A DNA stretch of 64,000 nucleotides, taken from positions 4,216,001 to 4,280,000 of the forward strand of contig NZ_CP134223.1 in NCBI RefSeq assembly GCF_031599675.1. The letters run 5' to 3'. The translations under genes were made by a program, and so were the position numbers. The stretch comes from Paenibacillus pedocola (GTDB lineage: Bacteria > Bacillota > Bacilli > Paenibacillales > Paenibacillaceae). The notes beneath the pieces were generated by a model that saw only the letters and a list, made by a program, of their open reading frames with translations, was not told the DNA's origin and did not search any database. Positions 25,320-33,688 of the stretch are shown in pieces (the stretch's first letter is position 1; every line of letters begins with the position of its first letter).

Positions 25320-26078
25320 TTATGTGTCTTTGCGTGTCGTATTTGCTTTTAGCGCACCAGCCTTAGCAATTTGCTGCAGATGGTTAATTTCATCCTTGGT
25401 CAGATGGCGGTAGGAGCCGCGCTTAAGATTCTGCAGCAAAATGTCCCCGAAGGAAATCCGTTTCAGCCGGATCACGGGGTGGGCAATCGCTTCGAACATC
25501 CGGCGTACCTGACGGTTGCGTCCTTCATGAATCGTAATACTGATGACGGATTCTTTATTGACTTCATCCACATCCTTGTATTCCACTTCCGCCGGAGCGG
25601 TCATACCGTCCTCCAGCTTGATGCCCGCCTTAAGCTTGTCCAGAGCTGTTCCGTGCGGTATACCCTTGACCGTGGCCAGATACGTCTTCGGCACGTGATG
25701 CTTCGGATGGGTGAGCAGGTTAGCAAACTCTCCGTCATTCGTCAGCAGCAGCAGCCCTTCCGTGTCATAATCCAAACGGCCTACAGGATATACGCGCTCA
25801 TTGATGCCCTTCAGATAATCTGTTACTACCTTGCGGCCCTTGTCATCGGATGCGCTTGTGATCACGCCTTTGGGCTTGTTGAACATGATGTAGATTTTAT
25901 TCTCGCCCCGGATCAGCTTACCGGCCACTTTAATAATATCTTGTTCGGGGTCCACCTTCGTGCCAAGCGTAGTTACGAGTTCCCCGTTGACTTCCACTTT
26001 ACCGGCCAAAATCATTTCTTCACATTTGCGTCTGGACGCAACACCTGCTTGCGCCAAAATTTTCTGTAATCTTTCCAT
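25320..26078 (-). CDS. rluB: 23S rRNA pseudouridine synthase RluB
   Basis: The 252-residue protein has an N-terminal S4 RNA-binding domain (MERLQKILAQAGVASRRKCEEMI...) and an RsuA/RluB catalytic domain with the aspartate in GRLDYDTEGLLLLTNDG. The RNRQVRRMFEAI motif follows, typical of the large-subunit enzyme. RluB makes pseudouridine 2605 in 23S rRNA. In B. subtilis the homologue (ypuL) also neighbours resABCDE and the spmAB-dacB genes, in line with synteny. Confidence 0.93.
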   Translation of the reverse strand: MERLQKILAQAGVASRRKCEEMILAGKVEVNGELVTTLGTKVDPEQDIIKVAGKLIRGENKIYIMFNKPKGVITSASDDKGRKVVTDYLKGINERVYPVGRLDYDTEGLLLLTNDGEFANLLTHPKHHVPKTYLATVKGIPHGTALDKLKAGIKLEDGMTAPAEVEYKDVDEVNKESVISITIHEGRNRQVRRMFEAIAHPVIRLKRISFGDILLQNLKRGSYRHLTKDEINHLQQIAKAGALKANTTRKDT

Positions 26079-26098
26079 TTTCGACTACTCACCTCAGG

Positions 26099-26443
26099 TT
26101 AATGATAACCATCAGCGGGATAAATCACAAGTTCATTCCATGGAAAAAATACTCCCGGGCACGAATTACTATGCGGTTCGATGAGCAAAGGGGATATTTC
26201 ATAACGTGCAGCCAGCTCCAAAATGAGCTTACCTGCAGCAAACAGCTGTGCTTTGCGGCCAGTGAGCTGCGAAACTTCTTCTTGCTCCCCGTAGTTCCCC
26301 TCCAGACAGACATGGATGTGATCCGGGTCTGTTAACAGGGGGCCGGCGTAGATTTCGCCATCCTTGGCCACCCAAAAGTCAAATCCTTTCCCATTAATGG
26401 ACGGACAGCGGGAATGATGCAGTATGAACCCTTTATATTCCAT
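26099..26443 (-). CDS. Small type-2 amidase/PGRP-like protein
   Basis: A 114-residue protein with GGAGGGAGG before its ATG, 20 nt upstream of rluB. It has the zinc-ligand pattern of N-acetylmuramoyl-L-alanine amidase type 2 domains: an early histidine (ILHHS), HIHVCLEGNY in the middle, and PHSNSCPG near the end, where His and Cys would bind zinc. The family cleaves the amide bond between MurNAc and the stem peptide. There is no signal peptide or binding domain, so secretion is not evident. The small size is near the minimum for the fold, and activity is unproven. Confidence 0.7.
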   Translation of the reverse strand: MEYKGFILHHSRCPSINGKGFDFWVAKDGEIYAGPLLTDPDHIHVCLEGNYGEQEEVSQLTGRKAQLFAAGKLILELAARYEISPLLIEPHSNSCPGVFFPWNELVIYPADGYH

Positions 26444-26548
26444 CGCATGGGCCTCCCTCCGTGTTGCTGCAATAGCATATGATTAGGGAGAGGGCGGGGT
26501 GACGGAAGGTTTTTCAGAATACGATCTGATGGGCTGCTGTCGTAACTG

Positions 26549-26683
26549 CGGGGATGTTTGGACTTCCGGCCGCTGTTGTCTGCAGATTTCTTGAATTTGT
26601 ACCGCTGTTCGCAGTGGAAATCTGCAGACAAAGGCGGACGCTATCGCTCCTACAGTTCCAAAATCCCCTCCGTTACTTTTGCC
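26549..26683 (+). repeat. Structured 135-bp intergenic repeat, copy 1
   Basis: This element matches, in opposite orientation, 41825-41959. It starts CGGGGATGTTTGGAC and ends with GTTCCAAAATCCCC, which can pair as an outer stem. It contains a perfect 15-bp inner stem (26576-26590 with 26617-26631) around a smaller TTCG-loop hairpin, and carries the block AGGCGGACGCTATCGCTCC. Compared with copy 2 the inner stem differs at six positions per arm, yet both stems are perfect, which is compensatory change. It is noncoding and lies between rightward ends of minus-strand genes. The likely nature is a dispersed MITE-like or structured-RNA repeat. Confidence 0.85.
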
Positions 26684-26700
26684 CATCCGCTGCGCTTGAA

Positions 26701-26738
26701 GACAAAAGCAAACCCTCACCCCGCGAAGGGTGAGGGCA
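26701..26738. repeat. Short hairpin next to repeat copy 1
   Basis: CCCTCACCC / GGGTGAGGG inverted repeat with a 5-6 nt loop and no T-tract; role unknown. The remaining bases to 26800 show nothing further. Confidence 0.4.
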
Positions 26739-26800
26739 GAATAGAGCAAGCAGCTCGGAGCGCTTGACGGGGGGGCACGCACCAAGCGGAAAAACTCCAT

Positions 26801-27145
26801 CTAATTCAAATTTATTTTGCTCAGGTCAAACAGGTAAAGGAGAGAAATAACCGAGCTGAATATACGTCTGTCTGCGAAAAAGCCGAGTCCTGCCGAGAAA
26901 GCCACGGCTCCGCAAAAAACATTTATGAAAATCAATTCACTCCGGCCAAGAAATTCTGCGTTGAATAATAATAACAAATAATTCAGTGCTGAAAGCAGCA
27001 CCCATACTCCGAGAATACAGCCAGCTTTTTTCATGAGCCATCTTCTGTTAACGTCCCATTCTTTCTCCAATACATCTGCCGCGAAATTGAATAGATAATA
27101 TAAGACTCCTGCATAACAGGCCAGCAAGATAAGAACAAACTCCAT
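26801..27145 (-). CDS. Hypothetical small membrane protein
   Basis: A 114-residue protein whose ATG has GAGGGG 8 nt upstream. It is mostly hydrophobic with about four predicted membrane helices (MEFVLILLACYAGVLYYLF, LGVWVLLSALNYLLLLF, then two more). A charged loop (EKEWDVNRRWLMKKA) follows the first helix. No family is recognised, and no operon partner is closer than about 200 nt. Confidence 0.7.
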   Translation of the reverse strand: MEFVLILLACYAGVLYYLFNFAADVLEKEWDVNRRWLMKKAGCILGVWVLLSALNYLLLLFNAEFLGRSELIFINVFCGAVAFSAGLGFFADRRIFSSVISLLYLFDLSKINLN

Positions 27146-27353
27146 GCTTCCATCCCCTCATTGTAAACGTGCTCTGGAACGGGTAATTCCTTGATAACTG
27201 ATTCCCCATGACCTTAACACATTTCTGCAAATCCTGGAATAAAGCATTCCACATAAAAACTGGTGTTCAAATACCCCAGAGGGAGTTATCCGAACACCGG
27301 TATACAAACTTGCTAGAGGATTCCTGCGGGGTGGGTGCAGGGTGAAGCCAGCC

Positions 27354-27629
27354 TTACTCTACAACCTCTCCCAGCCCTTCCTTGACCATCACATCCTGCA
27401 GTGCGCTGAGCGCTTCAGCAGCCTGGCTGCCTTCCGCAATTAGGCTCAGGGTATCTCCAGGCTCCAGTCCTAGCGACAGTACGCCAAGAATCGATTTCAG
27501 GGTAACCTTCTTGCCGTTGCCTTCGGCGAAAACCTCGGTATCTTTGAATTTTGTAGCTGTATTGACCAGCGCGGTAGCCGGACGGGCGTGAATTCCGTCT
27601 TCATCGATGATTTTGAATGTCTTTTGCAT
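27354..27629 (-). CDS. HPr-like phosphocarrier protein
   Basis: The start is the ATG at 27629. The 91-residue protein has the HPr active site GIHARPAT (His14, the phosphocarrier residue) and the regulatory-serine region LKSILGVLSLG. It therefore could be phosphorylated both by EI and by HPr kinase. It lies 34 nt downstream of bglP on the same strand and away from ptsI, which suggests a second HPr dedicated to or co-induced with beta-glucoside uptake, rather than the housekeeping ptsHI copy. That last point is inference. Confidence 0.9.
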   Translation of the reverse strand: MQKTFKIIDEDGIHARPATALVNTATKFKDTEVFAEGNGKKVTLKSILGVLSLGLEPGDTLSLIAEGSQAAEALSALQDVMVKEGLGEVVE

Positions 27630-27663
27630 AATAGGTTCGCTCACTTTCTTCAATTAGAATAGT

Positions 27664-29577
27664 TTAGGCTAATACAGTATATAGAAGCTCTTGTTCCTTC
27701 ACGGAGGTACGGCCTGCGGATTTGATGGAATTGTACTCCTGAATATTCGTAATAATGACTGGTGTAATGGTGCTGTAGCCCGCCTTTTCGATCTCAGCCA
27801 GATTGAATTCCATCAGCAGGTCGCCGACGGCTACCTTTGTTCCAGCTGTAACCTTAGGCGAGAAATGCAATCCTTTCAGCTTCACTGTATCAATACCGAT
27901 ATGAATCAGCATCTCGGCCCCGTTGTCACTGACCAGACCGATGGCATGCCCGCTCTTTGACAAGGAGAACACTGTGCCGCTGATAGGTGACACTACCCGC
28001 CCCTCAGAAGGTTGAACCGCAAAGCCTTTACCCATGATTTCTTCTGAGAATGCAGGGTCATTCACTTCGCTGAGCGGCTTAACTTCACCCTTAATCGGGC
28101 TGTAGATGGCTTCGCTTACCTTAGGTGCGTCTTGCGGTTCCAGTGCGGCTGCACTAACGGATACATTACCGGGAGCAGGTACAGCTGGAGCTGCTGCTTC
28201 TGTTGCTACAGCCGCCTCAGGCTCGTCTTCAAAGCCCATGATGTAAGTTGCAATTGCCGCTACAGCAATACCAATGGCAAATCCGATCAGAGAATAGACA
28301 AACGTTTCGCCAATAACCATCGGAATCCCGGACAAACCGGCCAGACCGCCGATAACATAAGCTTTTACTTTAAACATACTCAGGAACGCTCCGCCAACAG
28401 CTCCACCGATCAAAGCGCCGATGAACGGTTTTTTGAAGCGCATATTAACACCATACATTGCAGGTTCGGTAATTCCCATCAGTGCAGTTACACTTGTAGA
28501 AAGAGCCAACGGTTTGAGCTTGCTGTTTTTTGTTTTCAGATATACCCCAAAGGTTGCACCGGCCTGGGCAAAGTTAGCCACCATCATAATTGGAATGATG
28601 TAGTCATATCCAAGGCTGGCAATCGAGGCAATCATAATTGGAATCAGCGCGTAATGCATGCCTGTAATAATCAGCAGGGACATCGTACCGCCGAGCAGCA
28701 GGCCTGCAAACAATCCGGTATTATCAAACAGCCAGGAAATCCCGTCGGTCAGGCCATTACCGATAATAACGCCCAGCGGACCTACAGCAATCAGTGTCAA
28801 AGGTACAATTACGAGCAGAGTAACGGTTGGAACAATGATCAGCTTGAGCGAAGCATGAGTAATTTTATCTACTGCTTTTTCCACATAGGAAGCCAGCCAT
28901 ACCGCGATGATAATCGGAATAACGGACGAAGAATATGTTGCGGCAACAACCGGCAAGCTGGCAAAGGTAATCTTATCACCTGAGCCCAGCAGCGTTGTTA
29001 CCGTCGGATGCAGAATAGCAGCACCGATTGCAGCGGCAATATACATATTGCTTCCCAGCTTACGGGCGGCACTGACCGCCAGAATGATCGGCAGGAAGTA
29101 GAATGCGCCGTCGCCGATAGCCGAAAGAATGACATAGGTTGAACTCGTGGTGCCCATCCATCCCGCTGCTACCAGGATAGCAATGATCCCTTTGATCATC
29201 CCCGCACCTGTAATCGCCGGCAGAATCGGAGTGAAACTTCCTGAGATAAAATCGAGTATGCTGCTCAGCACATTCTTTTTCTTTTTAGCACCCGCATCAG
29301 CGGAACCGGAGCTTACTTTTCCGTCGGGAGCTCCCGACATATTCTTCACAAGCTCGTTATATACGACCGGCACATCATTACCGATGATGATCTGGAACTG
29401 GCCCCCGTTGATCATAACGCCCATAACGCCCGGTGTCTTCTGCAGCGCCGCTTTATCAGCCCGCTGATTATCATTGAGGTTGAAGCGCAAGCGGGTCATG
29501 CAGTGGGTAACCTGGTCAATATTCTCTTCGCCGCCCACCAGCTGTAGTATTTCTTTGGAAAGTGCTGTCTTATCCAT
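27664..29577 (-). CDS. bglP: PTS beta-glucoside transporter EIIBCA
   Basis: The start is the ATG at 29577 with AAGGAG 5 nt upstream. The 637-residue protein has domains in the order IIB (phosphocysteine C26 in THCMTRLRF), IIC (about residues 100-460, many helices) and IIA (about 495-637, active histidine in LIHIGIDTVKLKG). It imports and phosphorylates beta-glucosides such as salicin or arbutin. BglP-type permeases also control LicT by phosphorylation. The leader carries a RAT and terminator at 29619-29700, so expression depends on LicT. Confidence 0.94.
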   Translation of the reverse strand: MDKTALSKEILQLVGGEENIDQVTHCMTRLRFNLNDNQRADKAALQKTPGVMGVMINGGQFQIIIGNDVPVVYNELVKNMSGAPDGKVSSGSADAGAKKKKNVLSSILDFISGSFTPILPAITGAGMIKGIIAILVAAGWMGTTSSTYVILSAIGDGAFYFLPIILAVSAARKLGSNMYIAAAIGAAILHPTVTTLLGSGDKITFASLPVVAATYSSSVIPIIIAVWLASYVEKAVDKITHASLKLIIVPTVTLLVIVPLTLIAVGPLGVIIGNGLTDGISWLFDNTGLFAGLLLGGTMSLLIITGMHYALIPIMIASIASLGYDYIIPIMMVANFAQAGATFGVYLKTKNSKLKPLALSTSVTALMGITEPAMYGVNMRFKKPFIGALIGGAVGGAFLSMFKVKAYVIGGLAGLSGIPMVIGETFVYSLIGFAIGIAVAAIATYIMGFEDEPEAAVATEAAAPAVPAPGNVSVSAAALEPQDAPKVSEAIYSPIKGEVKPLSEVNDPAFSEEIMGKGFAVQPSEGRVVSPISGTVFSLSKSGHAIGLVSDNGAEMLIHIGIDTVKLKGLHFSPKVTAGTKVAVGDLLMEFNLAEIEKAGYSTITPVIITNIQEYNSIKSAGRTSVKEQELLYTVLA

Positions 29578-29618
29578 TATATTATGCTCCTTCAATTCTG
29601 AGTTTTGGGGTAACAAAA

Positions 29619-29700
29619 AAACCTAAACACCGCGTATTGACGCATTCTTGCCGTCCATACATTCAGCGCTTAGGTTTTGCCTGCTTAAAGTAACAATCCC
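29619..29700 (-). promoter_or_regulatory. RAT antiterminator and terminator in the bglP leader
   Basis: On the minus strand GGATTGTTACT...AGCAGGCAAAACC (29673-29700) is a ribonucleic antiterminator for LicT/SacT-type proteins. It overlaps the 5' arm of a terminator (AAACCTAAGCGC... with GCG...GTTTAGGTTT, then T7) ending at 29612-29619. LicT binding would block the terminator. Confidence 0.9.
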
Positions 29701-29709
29701 ATTCAGCCA

Positions 29710-30561
29710 TTATTCTGTTTTCTCTTCGTTTCGGACAATCCGTTCAATATGGATGGTCATATACAAGATTTCTTCCTTAGACAAATTACGTTTGTAGATT
29801 TTGCGGGTGTAATCCGCAATTTTCACTGCGCAGGCATGTGCTGCCGGATATTGAACGCTGACGAGGTCATGCAGGGTATGATCCATATCCTTATCATCAA
29901 TCGGTGTTCCCTGAACCACCCGCTGGGCAAAAAACTTCAAATGCGTCAGAAAGCGGTAGTAGCTTAAGGATTCCTCATCCAGCTCAATCATAAAGCTGCG
30001 TCTTACAATATTAAAGATGTCCTTCACAATATTGGTAATGCTTACGGTTTCGCGCATTTCTCCATTCAGCTGGGCATTCACCAGATGCATGGCAATGAAA
30101 GCACACTCGTCTTCCGGCAGAAGCACACCCAGCCGGTCTTCGATAATTTGCAGCGCTTTAAGGCCGATCGAGAATTCTTTACGGTACATTCTCCTGATCT
30201 CCCACAGCAGTGCATTCTTGATTTGCAGCCCCTGACGGTAACGGTCGATGGCGAAATGGATATGATCCGTCAGTGAGATATAGATGCTGTCGTGCAGCTT
30301 CTCACCCAGCACCGTCTCCGCGTAGCGGATCACTTCATCAGAGCATTCCACATATTCCACCTGAATGTCCGACAGCAGTGTCATAAGCTTTTGTGAGACT
30401 TCTTTGTTATCCAGTGAGAACACCTTTTCAATCTTGTCCTCATCAACACGATCGCCGGTATGCTTCTTGAAGGCAATCCCCCGTCCCATAATGACCAGTT
30501 CATTCTGGCTGGCGTCCATTACAGTTACAACATTATTGTTGAGCACCTTCGCAATTTTCAT
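29710..30561 (-). CDS. licT: Transcriptional antiterminator LicT (BglG family)
   Basis: The 283-residue protein has an N-terminal CAT RNA-binding domain (MKIAKVLNNNVVTVMDASQ..., residues 1-60) and two PRD domains with their conserved histidines (for example SLTDHIHFAIDR in PRD1 and the region around HACAVKIADY in PRD2). LicT binds RAT hairpins and prevents termination. PTS phosphorylation of the PRDs sets activity according to beta-glucoside supply and HPr state. Its own leader carries a RAT (30629-30658), so it is autoregulated. The bglP leader lies directly downstream. Confidence 0.94.
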   Translation of the reverse strand: MKIAKVLNNNVVTVMDASQNELVIMGRGIAFKKHTGDRVDEDKIEKVFSLDNKEVSQKLMTLLSDIQVEYVECSDEVIRYAETVLGEKLHDSIYISLTDHIHFAIDRYRQGLQIKNALLWEIRRMYRKEFSIGLKALQIIEDRLGVLLPEDECAFIAMHLVNAQLNGEMRETVSITNIVKDIFNIVRRSFMIELDEESLSYYRFLTHLKFFAQRVVQGTPIDDKDMDHTLHDLVSVQYPAAHACAVKIADYTRKIYKRNLSKEEILYMTIHIERIVRNEEKTE

Positions 30562-30588
30562 TCCATCACCTTACACCGTCAGAGTAGT

Positions 30589-30658
30589 AAAAAGGCAAAA
30601 CCAAAACAGGCTCGAAATGCCGGTTTCTGGTTTTGCCTGATAAGTACAGTAACAATCC
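30589..30658 (-). promoter_or_regulatory. RAT antiterminator and terminator in the licT leader
   Basis: On the minus strand GGATTGTTACTGTACTTATC followed by AGGCAAAACC (30629-30658) overlaps a terminator formed by AGGCAAAACCAGAAACCGG and CCTGTTTTGGTTTTGCCT, then T5. It implies LicT-dependent expression of licT itself. Confidence 0.88.
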
Positions 30659-30683
30659 AGTTATTAGTTTTCCTTGTACAAGC

Positions 30684-30712
30684 ATATTAGCACATTGTCT
30701 GCAGAATGACAA
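30684..30712 (-). promoter_or_regulatory. Sigma-A promoter of licT
   Basis: Minus-strand TTGTCA (complement of 30707-30712), 17-nt spacer, TAATAT (complement of 30684-30689), about 25 nt upstream of the RAT. Confidence 0.7.
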
Positions 30713-30719
30713 CGCTCTT

Positions 30720-30734
30720 ATGAAAACGGTTTAT
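30720..30734. promoter_or_regulatory. Candidate cre (CcpA) site upstream of licT
   Basis: ATGAAAACGGTTTAT matches the cre consensus WTGNAANCGNWNNCW except at one position, and lies 7 nt upstream of the -35 box of the licT promoter. Catabolite control of a beta-glucoside locus would be expected. Confidence 0.5.
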
Positions 30735-30753
30735 CCCCTGAAACTTAATCAGC

Positions 30754-32211
30754 TTATAATACTTCCCCGTTAGTCTCAATGACCTTTTTATACCAGTCAA
30801 AGGAATCCTTCTTGCTGCGATTAAGTGTGCCCTGTCCCTCATCATTCCAATCAACATAAATAAATCCATACCGCTTGGACATTTCCGAAGTGGACATGCT
30901 GACCAGGTCAATTGGGCCCCAGGCTGTATAGCCAATCAGTTCTACACCATCCTTAACCGCCTCTTTCATCTGGATGATGTGCTGCTTTAGGTAATCGATC
31001 CGGTAATCATCGTGGATGGAACCGTTAGCTTCGACACGGTCGATCGCCCCTAAACCGTTCTCTACAATAAACAACGGCTTCCGGTAACGGTCATACAATG
31101 TATTCAAAGTAATGCGCAGGCCGACCGGATCGATCTGCCAGCCCCAGTCGGAAGCCTGCAGATAAGGGTTCTTCACCCCGCCGATCAGGTTACCGGCAGT
31201 CGCTTCGCCTTCCGGTCCTGCCGTTACAGTCAGCGTCATGTAATAACTGAAGGAGATGAAATCAACGGTGTGTGCAGCCAGAATTTCATCATCCCCGGGC
31301 TCTCGCGCAATGACAATGTTATTTTCGGCAAAATAGCGCTTCATGTAGCTTGGATATTCCCCGCGGGCATGCACATCGGTGAAGAACAGGTTCATCTGGT
31401 TCTCCTGCTGGCTCTTGCGGACATCTTCAGGATTGCAGGTATGCGCATAAGATTCAATGCGTGCCAGCATGCAGCCGATCTGTGAGCCGGGAATAATCTC
31501 GTGGCCCAGCTTTGTTACCAGTGCACTCGCTACAAATTGATGATGTAGAGCCTGATAGACGGTCTGCAGTTTGTTCTCCACTTTGTCGGCCAGGATGCCG
31601 CCGCCTGTATACGGGCTGAACAGCATAACGTTGATCTCATTAAAGGTCAACCAGTATTTTACTTTATTCCGGTAACGGGTGAATACGGTTTCGGCATACT
31701 TCACATAGTGCTGGATGACTTCGCGGCTGGCCCATCCGTTGTATTTCATAGTCAGGCCAAGCGGAGTTTCATAATGCGATAAGGTTACCAGCGGTTCAAT
31801 GCCGTATTTAAGCAGCTCGTCAAAGACATTATCGTAGAACTGCAAGCCTGCTTCATTCGGCTCCGCGTCATCCCCGTTCGGGAATATCCGTGCCCAGTTG
31901 ATGGACATCCGGAAGACTTTGAAGCCCATTTCCGCAAACAGGGCAATGTCTTCTTTGTAACGGTGGTAAAAATCAACACCTTCCCGTTTGGGAAAGCGCT
32001 CACTGTTGTCGCCGGCAAGAATCTCCGCAATGCGCTCCGAAGAAATCTCCATGGAGTGATCGCCTTTACGCTGCGCCTTAGGTACATAAGCGATCATATC
32101 CGCTGTGGACAAACCTTTGCCGTCCTGATCAAATCCACCCTCAAGCTGGTTGGCAGCCGTAGCGCCGCCCCACAAAAAATTGTGAGGAAATCCTGTGTTT
32201 GCTGTGAACAT
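30754..32211 (-). CDS. bglH: 6-phospho-beta-glucosidase (GH1)
   Basis: The 485-residue GH1 enzyme has the acid/base motif TFNEIN, the nucleophile motif VENGLG (I/V-x-ENG), and the N-terminal FLWGGATAANQLEGGF. The usual C-terminal YGFIYVDW-type segment is also present. It hydrolyses the 6-phospho-beta-glucosides delivered by BglP to glucose-6-phosphate and aglycone. It is the first gene of the locus in transcription order, with its own promoter and RAT-terminator leader (32262-32361). The ATG follows a GAGGG site. Confidence 0.94.
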   Translation of the reverse strand: MFTANTGFPHNFLWGGATAANQLEGGFDQDGKGLSTADMIAYVPKAQRKGDHSMEISSERIAEILAGDNSERFPKREGVDFYHRYKEDIALFAEMGFKVFRMSINWARIFPNGDDAEPNEAGLQFYDNVFDELLKYGIEPLVTLSHYETPLGLTMKYNGWASREVIQHYVKYAETVFTRYRNKVKYWLTFNEINVMLFSPYTGGGILADKVENKLQTVYQALHHQFVASALVTKLGHEIIPGSQIGCMLARIESYAHTCNPEDVRKSQQENQMNLFFTDVHARGEYPSYMKRYFAENNIVIAREPGDDEILAAHTVDFISFSYYMTLTVTAGPEGEATAGNLIGGVKNPYLQASDWGWQIDPVGLRITLNTLYDRYRKPLFIVENGLGAIDRVEANGSIHDDYRIDYLKQHIIQMKEAVKDGVELIGYTAWGPIDLVSMSTSEMSKRYGFIYVDWNDEGQGTLNRSKKDSFDWYKKVIETNGEVL

Positions 32212-32261
32212 GAATATACCCTCTTTTCTATAATTTCATTATGATATGGCCAGAAAACAAG

Positions 32262-32361
32262 AAAAACCTAAACCGTTGGGAAATCCATTCGAGCTCTTCA
32301 AGAAGAAGTCAAATGATTTACCATCAGTTTAGGTTTTGCCTGGCACGGCCAGTAACAATCC
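32262..32361 (-). promoter_or_regulatory. RAT antiterminator and terminator in the bglH leader
   Basis: The minus-strand RAT (32332-32361: GGATTGTTACTGGCC...GCCAGGCAAAACC) overlaps the 5' arm AAAACCTAAACTG. That arm can pair with CGGTTTAGGTTTTTC some 50 nt later to form a terminator. This is the third LicT target in the locus. Confidence 0.88.
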
Positions 32362-32398
32362 ATTAAACGATGAATTTAAGGATTATTTAGTTAAAACA

Positions 32399-32427
32399 AT
32401 CCTAACACAGCATTTACGAAATTTCAA
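32399..32427 (-). promoter_or_regulatory. Sigma-A promoter of bglH
   Basis: Minus-strand TTGAAA (complement of 32422-32427), 17-nt spacer, TAGGAT (complement of 32399-32404), upstream of the RAT. Confidence 0.55.
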
Positions 32428-32446
32428 ACATTAGCTCTAATTTGTT

Positions 32447-32980
32447 CTAACCAAACGCCAGCATACATATGGCGATAGCTGCGATAAAACCGACAATATC
32501 GGAGAACAAGCCGACCTTAAGTGCGTACCGCCCGTTGCGGATGCCCACAGCGCCGAAATAGACGGTCAACACATACAGCGTAGTGTCTGTGCTGCCCTGG
32601 ATTGTGGAGGCTATCATGCCGATCAGTGAATCCGGCCCGTGGACGCGGATGAGGTCTGTCGTATAGGCAAGCGAGCCCGTGCCGGTCAGCGGGCGGAGCA
32701 GGCCAAGCGGCAGCACCTCGGGCGGCACGCCAAGCCCCTGCAGCGCCGGTGCGATGAATCCCATCAGGAAATCCAGTGCGCCGGATGCACGGAACACGCT
32801 GATGGCGACCAGCATGCCGACAAGATGCGGGATAATGGCAATGGCGGTCCCGAAGCCGTCCTTGGCGCCTTCCACGAAGGACTCATAAACAGGAACCTTG
32901 CGCGTAAAAGCATAAAGCGGAATGAATGTGATCATGACCGGAATCGCCCAGGCCGATATGAGGCTGATTAGCTGGAACAA
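32447..32980 (-). CDS. spmB: Spore maturation protein SpmB
   Basis: This 177-residue polytopic protein of the SpmB/nucleoside-recognition (Gate) family has GSTDTTLYVLTVYFGAVGIRN and an AIIPHLVGMLVAI segment. With SpmA it is needed for full dehydration and heat resistance of the spore core in Bacillus. Translation begins at a TTG (32980) with AAAGGGTGAG upstream, overlapping the end of spmA, so the two are coupled. It is the last gene of dacB-spmA-spmB. Confidence 0.93.
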   Translation of the reverse strand: MFQLISLISAWAIPVMITFIPLYAFTRKVPVYESFVEGAKDGFGTAIAIIPHLVGMLVAISVFRASGALDFLMGFIAPALQGLGVPPEVLPLGLLRPLTGTGSLAYTTDLIRVHGPDSLIGMIASTIQGSTDTTLYVLTVYFGAVGIRNGRYALKVGLFSDIVGFIAAIAICMLAFG

Positions 32981-32987
32981 GCGCGGC

Positions 32988-33653
32988 TCACCCTTTCATG
33001 GAGGAATGCGGGAGGGCCGGCCCCCCTCTGGCTGAATCCTTTGGCCAGATCACCGGCGGCTTCGGCGGCCTGCGCAGCAGTGTCAGTCGGCGGAACAGCC
33101 TGTCCGCAGCAACCGCTGCCAGCGTTGCCACCGCCGTTGCAGCGAGCGTTGTGCCGACAATACCGGCCGGTTCAGCCGAGCCGTAGTTGAGCCTGATCGC
33201 AATCAGCGTGGCCGGAATGAGTGTAATGCTGGCAGTGTTCAGCGCCAGCAGCGTGCACATCGCCGGAGTAGCAGTCTCCTTATCAGGGTTCAACGTCTGC
33301 AGCTCCTGCATCGCCTTGATGCCCATAGGTGTTGCTGCATTGCCGAGACCTAGCAGATTCGCACTCATGTTTGAGAGTATATAGCCGATAGCCGGATGGC
33401 CTTTCGGCACATCCGGGAACAAAAAGCCGACTACCGGGCCGAGCAGACGGGCGATTTTACGCAGCAGGCCTGCATCCTCCGCCACCCGCATCATCCCCAT
33501 CCAGAATACCAGTACACTGATCAGGCCGAAGCTTACGGTAACTCCGCTTTTGGCGCCGTCAAAGACAGCTGCCGTGAACTCATCCATACGGCCGTTTACG
33601 GCAGCGAAGATGAAGCCGATCACGATCATCGCCAGCCAGATTCCATTAATCAT
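32988..33653 (-). CDS. spmA: Spore maturation protein SpmA
   Basis: The start chosen is the ATG at 33653, after a GGAGGGG-rich site. The 221-residue protein is a polytopic nucleoside-recognition (Gate) domain protein with typical ANLLGLGNAATPMGIKAMQELQ and LNTASITLIPAT. SpmA and SpmB act together in spore core dehydration. The C-terminal 25 residues (RRPPKPPVIWPKDSARGGP) are a Pro-rich extension beyond the last helix. It follows dacB by 35 nt. Confidence 0.92.
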   Translation of the reverse strand: MINGIWLAMIVIGFIFAAVNGRMDEFTAAVFDGAKSGVTVSFGLISVLVFWMGMMRVAEDAGLLRKIARLLGPVVGFLFPDVPKGHPAIGYILSNMSANLLGLGNAATPMGIKAMQELQTLNPDKETATPAMCTLLALNTASITLIPATLIAIRLNYGSAEPAGIVGTTLAATAVATLAAVAADRLFRRLTLLRRPPKPPVIWPKDSARGGPALPHSSMKG

Positions 33654-33688
33654 GCTGTTCCCCTCCCCCTCCGCTTTCCGTGTTCCGA

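Noticed and set aside
28132..28983. 283-residue plus-strand ORF opposite bglP
   Set aside because: It has a Cys/Asn/Gln-rich composition typical of an antisense shadow and overlaps the strong bglP coding region completely.
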